Source: Moniliella sp. 'wahieum' (lineage: Eukaryota > Basidiomycota > Moniliellomycetes > Moniliellales > Moniliellaceae). From it: DNA of 64,000 nucleotides. Location of the stretch: the NCBI GenBank assembly GCA_003971905.1, contig RSEE01000023.1, forward strand, positions 702,179 to 766,178, read 5' to 3'. The position numbers and the translations under genes were made by a program. Shown one piece after another: positions 57,639 to 64,000 of this stretch. Each line of letters begins with the position of its first letter. The first letter of the stretch is position 1. Below the pieces are notes generated by a model, which worked only from the letters and a program-made list of their open reading frames with translations, was not told the DNA's origin and made no database searches.

Positions 57639-60600
57639 ATGTCTACTCTTGCTTTCCCTCCTCTCCCCTTCCCTTCCTTTCCCCTCTCATCGCCCGTGGA
57701 GCCCATCAGCATGACCAGTTCGGTCCCTCCCTCCGCGGTCGCATCCCCATCCTGCACGCCAACGACGTGTACCGCATCCGCCAAAAATTTTCCACTCCCG
57801 ACGGCCCCAAGGAGTCTTTGCCGACCAGTTCGTCTCCCGCGCGCATGCTGTGCGCGCCAAGTGGCCGCCTGCCGCGTCTGGCCAGGCGGGCGACCTGGCT
57901 GGCCTTTCTCTCTTCTCGGGGGACGTGTTCAATCCCAGTGTCGAGTCGGTCATCACGCGCGGCGAGCACATGGTCGCTCCCATGAACGCCATGCAGTGGG
58001 ACTGCTCTTGTCCTGGCACCACGATTTTGACGCTTCTGCCCCCTTCTTCCAACACCTCGTCAGCGAGACCAACTTTCCCTGGGTCTTTAGCAATGTCGTC
58101 GACACGAGCGGCACGGGCGCGCTCTCCAACTCGCTCCCGAGCTGGGAACCAATGTGTCCCAAATGGATCAGACGCTGCCCGGTGGACCTGCACCGTCCAA
58201 GGCGTCAAGGTGGGCGTCGTAGGCCTCGTCGAGCCCGACTGGATCGCAACGATCCCCTCCTGGCCTCCAGAGGTTCGTTTCCCCTTCCCCCCCCATGTGC
58301 GCCGACATCACCTGACCCTTGACCCTGGTTTCTTTAGTACGAGTACCGGGACATGATCATGGTAGCCAAGACCTACTCATCACTCCTGAGGCAGGAGCAC
58401 GGTTGCGAATTGGTTATTGCCCTGACACCAGCCGTTTGCCCAATGACATCAAGCTGGCTCTGGCCACCGGATGTGTCCGGTCTTCCGAGCGTCCAGCCGA
58501 GCAGCAGGGCAATGACCATCTGGACCTTATCTTGGGCGGGCACGATCACTTTTATTATTCTGGCAATGGCTTTGATTCCTTCAGGGGGCCGAGTTTGAGG
58601 TCCAGGCGGGATCCGAGGCCGACACCAACGCCATGATTCTCAAAAGTGGGACCGACTTTCGTGATTTGTCAGAGGTCTGGCTCGAAGTGGGTCTGCCTCC
58701 CGGCGCCGAGGCAGGCGCGAGCCGGGTGATCCTCAAGGCCGACGTGACCCGCTTCCAGCCCAACCCGATTGACGACCCTCGTTTTCCTGGTCTGGACAAG
58801 GAACTTGATGATGTGCTGGCCAAGATCTCCAAGGCGACCGACGAGCCGATCGCGACGACCTTGACGCCGTGGGACTGTCGCTCCGAGAAGCTGCGGACCG
58901 AAGAGACGGCGATTGGCGATTTCATTTCGGACATTTGCCTCACTGCGTACGATGAGATTTTGAGCCAAAACTTTCCTGCCCGACCGCCGGGGAGACGACA
59001 GGTGGATGTTGCGCTGCTCTGTGGCGGCGCGATTCGGTCCGACACGCTCTTCTCCTCCGGGCAAGCGTTCGATCGGCGACGTGCTGGAAGTCCTGCCTTT
59101 CTCGGACCCCGTCGTGGTGATCGAACTGAGTGGAGAACATTTGCTCGAGGCGTTGGAAACCAGCTTGAGCAAGTATCCCGAACAAGAAGGTCGCTTCCCC
59201 GTGATTGGCGGATGGCCGTCAAGTGGGACTCGCGCCGCCCGGCCGGGCAAAGGGTGCTGGGGCGCACGGCTGCTGCTGGATGGCCACTTGTTTAATGAGC
59301 CGACGCAACAGGGCCAATCGACGGCGACAGCCTATGATCTAGCCCCCCAGACCCAAGCCACCAACTTGTCCGAGTTTGGGACCAAGTGGACCGTCTACCA
59401 CTCGGCCATGGAGTTGGGTCCGGAAATCGATCCCCAGGAAACCTACCGCGTCGTCTCGCGCGAGTACATGGTGCAAGGGTTCGACGGCTTCGACGTTCTG
59501 ACCAAGGGCAAAATGCTGATTGACGATGAGAATGGCGGGCTCATGATGTCGCAGTTGGTGCCAAGTACTTTATGGGCTGCTCGTACTTGCTACGCATGCG
59601 CACGTTGCGCGCCAAGTACCCCGACACGCCGGCGGCCAGTGCAGCTCCCAGCGCTGCATCTACCGCTGCCCTACCCCAACCACGTCCACCTCGGCCCTTA
59701 CCACACCAACCCACAGTTCCCTCTCCCTCGTGTCGTCACAGCCCGCACGCAGCCCCGACTCGTCCGCCTGATCCGCCCTGTTCCCAAGACGCCGAGGGCC
59801 ATTTGCGCGTCCCTGACCCTTCGCCGCCTCCAGCCTCTCGCCTCAAGATCCCACCCATCCAACCGGTCGCCGACGCTCTTGGAGCGCATCCCTCCAGAGC
59901 CTCACCCCGACCAACTTGGTTCACACGGTTCGCGAACGCTCCCGCTCCCGCTCTCGCTCTCGCTCCCGCGAACGGCGTCCGTCGGCCCCAGCCACATCAG
60001 GCGAAGAGGCTACTGCTTCCCCGCGCAGGTCCCGCAAACTTCGGACGGGCCGCACCCCGCATCACCACCACCACCACCACACCACCCATCCCCCACCGAC
60101 CGCCCCCGTACGCCACACCATGGCTTCCCCACCAGTCGCGTGCGCGCCAAGCGTTGGAACGGTGGTTTCGTCTGGCGCCTTCGGGCGAACGATCGTCTGA
60201 GCCGCTTGCGCCTTCCGGGTCGGAAGCCACTGTGCCTACGACCTCTACCTCTGTCTCTGCCTCAGCGTCAACCACTACTACGCCCAACCGGTCTCGCCGC
60301 CCTTCGGTCTCGCTCTGACCGCTCCGGCCCAGCTGGCACGCGATCGCGATCGCCCTCGGTCTCGGCCCACGCCTTGGCTGAGCACGGACGCGACCTGTGG
60401 GCGCAGCTGCGCCACGCTGTCGTCGACAACTCCGCCGCGGGCCGACACGATGCGCTCTACATTGCGGATGCCGAGCTGCCCGACGATCCCAGTACGTCCT
60501 CCGATCTGCCATGCCATGTCCTATTAGAGAAAGGTGAAAAGCTGACTGAAGGTATCGGGGGTAGTTTCCAGGATGTTCTCTGTGACGAGAAAGGCCAAGG

Positions 60601-60839
60601 ACACTGCGAGTGCGGGTGCGAGTGGGAGTGCATCAGGGCTGCCGGATGCCACGCTGCGAACGCTGCCACAGGTGCCACGACGGCGTCCGAGGGCAACGTG
60701 CTTGCCGAGTCGGTGACGCTGGACAAGCATGCGGCGGCGGCCGGTGACGGACGCGCAGACGGCGGCCGACTTGGCGGTTGTGGCGCCCTTGGTGGACGGA
60801 CGGCTGGTGGATGTGGCGCGGGCCGAGCCGACGTGGTAG
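57639..60839 (+). CDS. 5'-nucleotidase (metallophosphoesterase plus 5_nucleotid_C domain)
   Basis: Hydrolyses nucleoside 5'-phosphates or related nucleotides using two metal ions. Start ATG 57639. Metallophosphoesterase motifs: IPILHANDVYRIR (57745-57780), LFSGDVFNPSVESV (57910-57950), HHDFDASAPFF (58017-58050), VGLVEPDWIATIPSWPPE (58225-58272), and LDLILGGHDHFYYSGNG (58520-58570). An intron at 58273-58337 joins PPE to YEYRDM. The C domain reads LKADVTRFQPNP, RTEETAIGDFISDICLTAYDE, DVALLCGGAIRSDT, EVLPFSDPVVVIELSGEHLLEAL (58735-59160) and TYRVVSREYMVQGFDGF (59440-59490). A long Pro/Ser/Arg-rich insertion with an SR-dipeptide run follows (about 59930-59980). It ends APLVDGRLVDVARAEPTW at 60839. 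Frame breaks near 57720, 57980, 58150, 58590, 59065, 59210 and 59560. Confidence 0.88.
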
Positions 60840-61677
60840 CTGCCCACGCCAGCTTGCGTCGGTGCAATGCATGCGATAGGACTTTCAAATTTCAGACAGC
60901 CAAACGTCAAACACGCCTGATTAGCTGCACGTGACTGGTGAGAAAGGGCCAAGCCACCTGTCTCAGCACTGCGACCGCCCAGGAGCACAGAGCAGCACGG
61001 GGGCAGTCAGCGGCCGCAACCTGCCAGCGGCGGCAGCACGGGGGCAGCCTGGCTGCCATCGGCCGCGGGCGGGGGGCTACACTGGGCGGGTGCGACAGGG
61101 CGCAACCCTAGGGGGCGTGGCTCCACCCATGCTTTGAGGACGGCAGCGGTGCACTATAGCGCTTTGGGGCACCGTGGGTAGGCGTTGCGCGTTAAGCTTT
61201 GGGTCGTATAGGGGCATCGTACTCGTCCAGTTCTTTGATCCGTTGCGCGTGGAGCCCGCAGCGCCATTCGCACCACCACCACCTCCTCCTCCTCCCCCTC
61301 CCCCCCCACCTCGGTGCTGGTGCTGCGGTTGCGGGTGGGCGGCTGTGTTGCTGGCAGCCTTGATTTTGGTGTTGGAGCGGCTCCTCTCCGACGGTCTCCC
61401 TGCTTCTCCGTCCGCAGCCCATCCCCCCCCCCCCCCGGCGTTGCGCGTGCGGTGGCTGTGTGTGTCTGCGGTCTGCGGTCTGCGCCTGGTCTGCCGCCCT
61501 CTCCGGCCGCTGTGCCCGCGCGCTTTCTCCCTCGCGCTGGCGCGTCCCTCTTCTGTTCCCCTCCTGTGTGTAGGTCTGCCGCCCCCTCCACACGCCCCTC
61601 GGTGCCCGTTTCTGACCAGCCGCAGCCCCTCCGCCCTCAGATCCTCCATCCCCGTCCGCTCGTCCTTTCCTCTCTCG
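60840..61677. other. Intergenic region upstream of the Axl2-like gene
   Basis: No supported gene. It contains CCACCACCACCTCCTCCTCC low complexity (61270-61310), a C13 run near 61424-61436, and GCAGCACGGGGGCAG duplicated at 60990-61045. Confidence 0.6.
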
Positions 61678-64000
61678 ATGCTGCCCCTGCCCCCTGCCAC
61701 TGCACTCCGCCCCGCTGCTCTCCGCCTCGCTTCTGGCGCTCGCCGCGCGGGGCCAGGCGTCGGTGCAACAGCGCGTCTCCCTCGGCGCCCAGCTGCCCGC
61801 CGCTGGGCCATGTCGGCCAGCCCTACCGCTGGAACGCTGATCCCGCCACCTTTGTCGCCCCCGACGGCCAGCCCATCGCGGTCTCTGCCGCTGGTCTGCC
61901 TCCCTGGTGCACCTTTGACCCCCAGACGCTGACCTTTGCTGGCACTCCGACCGCACCAGCCCCCGACTCCTCCCATGTATCATGTCTGCCGACGCCCCCT
62001 ACAGCCTCTCCGACTCCTTCCATCTCAAAACCCTGCAGCGCCGGCGCCCACGCTGCACATCCGCTCGCACAGCAGCTGCCTTCCTAGCTGCTGCGCTGGG
62101 GCCCCTACCGCCATGCTCCCCGACGGCTCCCTCTGGCTGCCCCTCGGCTGGAGCTTTTCGCTCGGCTCCAAGGTAATCTTTTGTTGTGCCGCGACGACCG
62201 CGACCCCGGTCTACTGGTCAGCCCAGGCCGCAGACCATGCCGCGCTGCCTGCCTGGCTCCACTTTTCCCCCTCGGCCTATACCTTTACAGGCGTGGCGCC
62301 CGTCGCGCCCACCACGGTCAACGTGACGGTGACCGCATCCAACCTGCCGGGCTACGGCGGACCGTCGAGCAGTTTCAGCCTGGTTGTTGCCGAGCATGTG
62401 TTGACGCTCGCCCACCCTTTGTCTATGGCCAATGCGAGCGCTGGTATGCCCTTCAACTATACGCTCCCCTCGCCAGTCTCGAGCTGGATGGCTTCCCATG
62501 TCTCTCAACCAATCTATGTTGCAGTCCCTCACGATCATCGCCAACCTCTGCTCTTTCTTGGCTCACATTTGATCCGGCCACCCGTTCCTTCAACGGTATC
62601 CCTCCGTACCACGAACCTCAGCAACCCGACCCGTTACGAGATCCCGATCGAGTTTGCCCTCCCATTGCTCAATCTGACGACGAGCTCATCCCAACCCATC
62701 GACGTGTACCCTGCCCTGCTCACGAGCACAATCTTGCCCGACGCTCACGCTACGCAAACGAACTTTCTCGTATAACCTGTCTTCCTACTTGACCCCCGCC
62801 GCATCTGCCGCCCCGCCAGGCACAATCCAATTCGCAACCGAGGGAGCACCTACGTGGCTGCGCACCAATCTATCTGATGGGCTCCACTTGGTGGGAAAAC
62901 GCCCGAGGACGGACAGGGAAACAGTACCCTGACCGTTTCCGTCGCTCGCCACGTGGCAGCCGCGTTCAAACTGGACCGTACCGCCTCATCAGGCTCCTGG
63001 TCGTCCTACTCCAACCTCTTCGCGTCTTCTTCACCCACATCTTGGGTACCCCTCATCATCCTACCAAAAGTCACCTTGGTCTTGGCTTGGGGTTGGCCTT
63101 GGCTTGGGCGTGCCCCTGCTGTTCGGGATGGCAATGTTGCTCCTTTGCTGCTGGCGCCGCACGCGCAAGACAGAGGACGAGCCCCCCCTCCACCATCATG
63201 ATAGACACCACCGCAGTCCCTGCTTCGGCCAGCAATGTGGCGCTCGCCAATAGTGCGGCCGATATGGCCGGCGGCGAGGCGGACCTTGGCGCGGGACACC
63301 AATCAGCCGGTTAATGTGGGTGGCGCACGACCCACCTCTTGCATGCGCCCGTCTGGCCGCTTTCTTCACTGTCCCACCCTGGTCCCGCCGCAAGGCCCCG
63401 CAACTCCTCCCCCATTCGCTGCTGGCGAGAGCAACGCGTCTGTCGGAAGTCGCTGGAATCTCCCATGACTTATCCATCCGTGGTATACTCCTGCCCGCCG
63501 GTTCCTCTGTCTCGACCACGAGCCCGGCAGGAACCGCTGGGGTGCAGCTGCGTCCGCGATTCCACCTCCACTGCTGTGAGTGGCGTGGGTCGAGACAGAT
63601 CGGGGGCTAATGCCGCTTCCGTCCCAGCGATGGCAGTCGGCTTATCGTCCGGCGCGGCGAATGGCATCGCCATCACCACCACCCCGGATGGCCCCGTCCC
63701 CCCTCTGCCCTCGAACATACTGGATCCGACCCATGAACGGAAACGGGTTTCGGTACGCGATCTAGCGATTCGGGCCAAAGTGTGCCCATCCTTTGCCTTC
63801 TTACCAACTTGCGCACTAGGAAACCGGCACCGCATTGCCCCATACATCTGCAAAAGGGATCGGGAGCAGTACGGGGGGTGGGTTCGAGACCCACCATTGC
63901 AGCCAGTTCCATCCATGGTCCCTCGGTCCCAAGCCAGCCGCACCCACCCTCCGCTTTCGCCCAAAGCCAGCTGGGAAAACTGGCTTGTTTAGCAGCTCTA
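61678..64000 (+). CDS. Axl2-like type I membrane protein with cadherin-like (Ig/He_PIG) domains, cut by window end
   Basis: Likely cell-polarity or cell-surface protein. ATG 61678 starts MLPLPPATALRP, then SASLLALAARGQA, a signal peptide after one frame change. First cadherin-like domain: PLGHVGQPYRWNADPATFVA, GLPPWCTFDPQTLTFAGTP (61800-61955). Second: LPDGSLWLPLGWSFSL, ALPAWLHFSPSAYTFTGVAP, then VNVTVTASNLPGYGGPSSSF, FSLVVAEHVLTLAHPL (62110-62425). These repeats (Pro-x-Trp, F-D-P, F-x-G-x-P) are the hallmark of Axl2 ectodomains. A Gly/Leu-rich hydrophobic helix followed by CCWRRTRKTEDE (about 63080-63180) is the membrane anchor. The cytosolic tail, Ser/Pro-rich, runs to the right edge; the frame 63339-63992 reaches a stop there but may not be the true one. 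Multiple frame changes, for example near 61965, 62100, 62540 and 62780. Confidence 0.78.

Noticed and set aside
61077-61983. Large minus-strand frames upstream of the Axl2-like gene
   Set aside because: They are Arg/Gly-rich reverse translations of C-rich promoter and signal-peptide sequence without any conserved motif.
63860-63905. tRNA-like T arm (GGTGGGTTCGAGACCCACC) with a good B-box
   Set aside because: No matching acceptor strand, D arm or A-box at normal distance could be found upstream or on the other strand, so it is at most a tRNA fragment or a chance hairpin.
1-64000. Programmed ribosomal frameshifting as the cause of the frame jumps
   Set aside because: Jumps occur several times per gene, lack a common slippery site, and affect ribosomal and splicing proteins alike; missing bases in runs explain them better.

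Overview
The window looks like nuclear DNA of a GC-rich basidiomycete fungus. Genes have short GT-AG introns (about 40 to 100 nt, donors mostly GTACGT, GTTCGT or GTGCGT). The protein set is fungal: Sub2/UAP56 helicase, ELO elongase, Dpl1-type lyase, Pik1-type kinase, bZIP-DUF3425 factor, Axl2-like adhesin, Ych1-like rhodanese. The GILT-like protein has the CPDAxxCE signature I associate with basidiomycetes. I see no bacterial operons, CRISPR arrays or prokaryotic signals. Placement below phylum is not secure.

Layout. 1-1409 (-): 5' part of SUB2. 1.97-4.75 kb (+): Crypton-like tyrosine recombinase next to the SUB2 promoter. 6.7-9.1 kb (+): RRM protein. 10.6-11.75 kb (+): ELO elongase. 13.1-14.8 kb (+): sphingosine-1-phosphate lyase. 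15.9-20.4 kb (-): PIK1. 21.4-23.1 kb (+): C2H2 zinc-finger protein. 23.2-31.05 kb (+): two tandem NYN (MARF1/limkain-type) genes with LOTUS-like repeats. 31.3-32.0 kb (-): ribosomal protein eL24. 32.8-34.9 kb (-): CRAL-TRIO protein. 36.2-38.15 kb (-): bZIP-DUF3425 factor. 38.8-39.3 kb (-): Ych1-like rhodanese. 40.3-43 kb (+): GILT-like protein running into a transmembrane segment and cytosolic tail. 43.95-44.3 kb (-): small possible mitochondrial protein. 45.1-46.8 kb (+): F-box/RCC1-like protein. 46,982-47,052 (+): tRNA-Ala(AGC). 47.9-52.2 kb (-): conserved fungal protein of unknown role. 55.7-56.6 kb (-): single-thioredoxin PDI with ERp29-type tail. 57.6-60.8 kb (+): 5'-nucleotidase. 61.7 kb to the right edge (+): Axl2-like membrane protein.

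Nearly every conserved protein is broken by frame changes that fit loss of one base, often in a homopolymer or doublet, while the protein continues in another frame. This affects essential genes (SUB2, eL24, PIK1), so I read it as sequence or assembly error, not decay. CDS entries are therefore given as gene spans; their internal frames do not translate cleanly.

These are mostly unlinked housekeeping and regulatory genes. Two link to sphingolipid metabolism (ELO and Dpl1-type lyase, neighbours), and two to phosphoinositide/lipid handling (Pik1 and the CRAL-TRIO protein). The most interesting parts are the recombinase, the NYN-LOTUS pair, the GILT-membrane fusion, and many small intergenic arrays that share a 7-nt period but differ in sequence.
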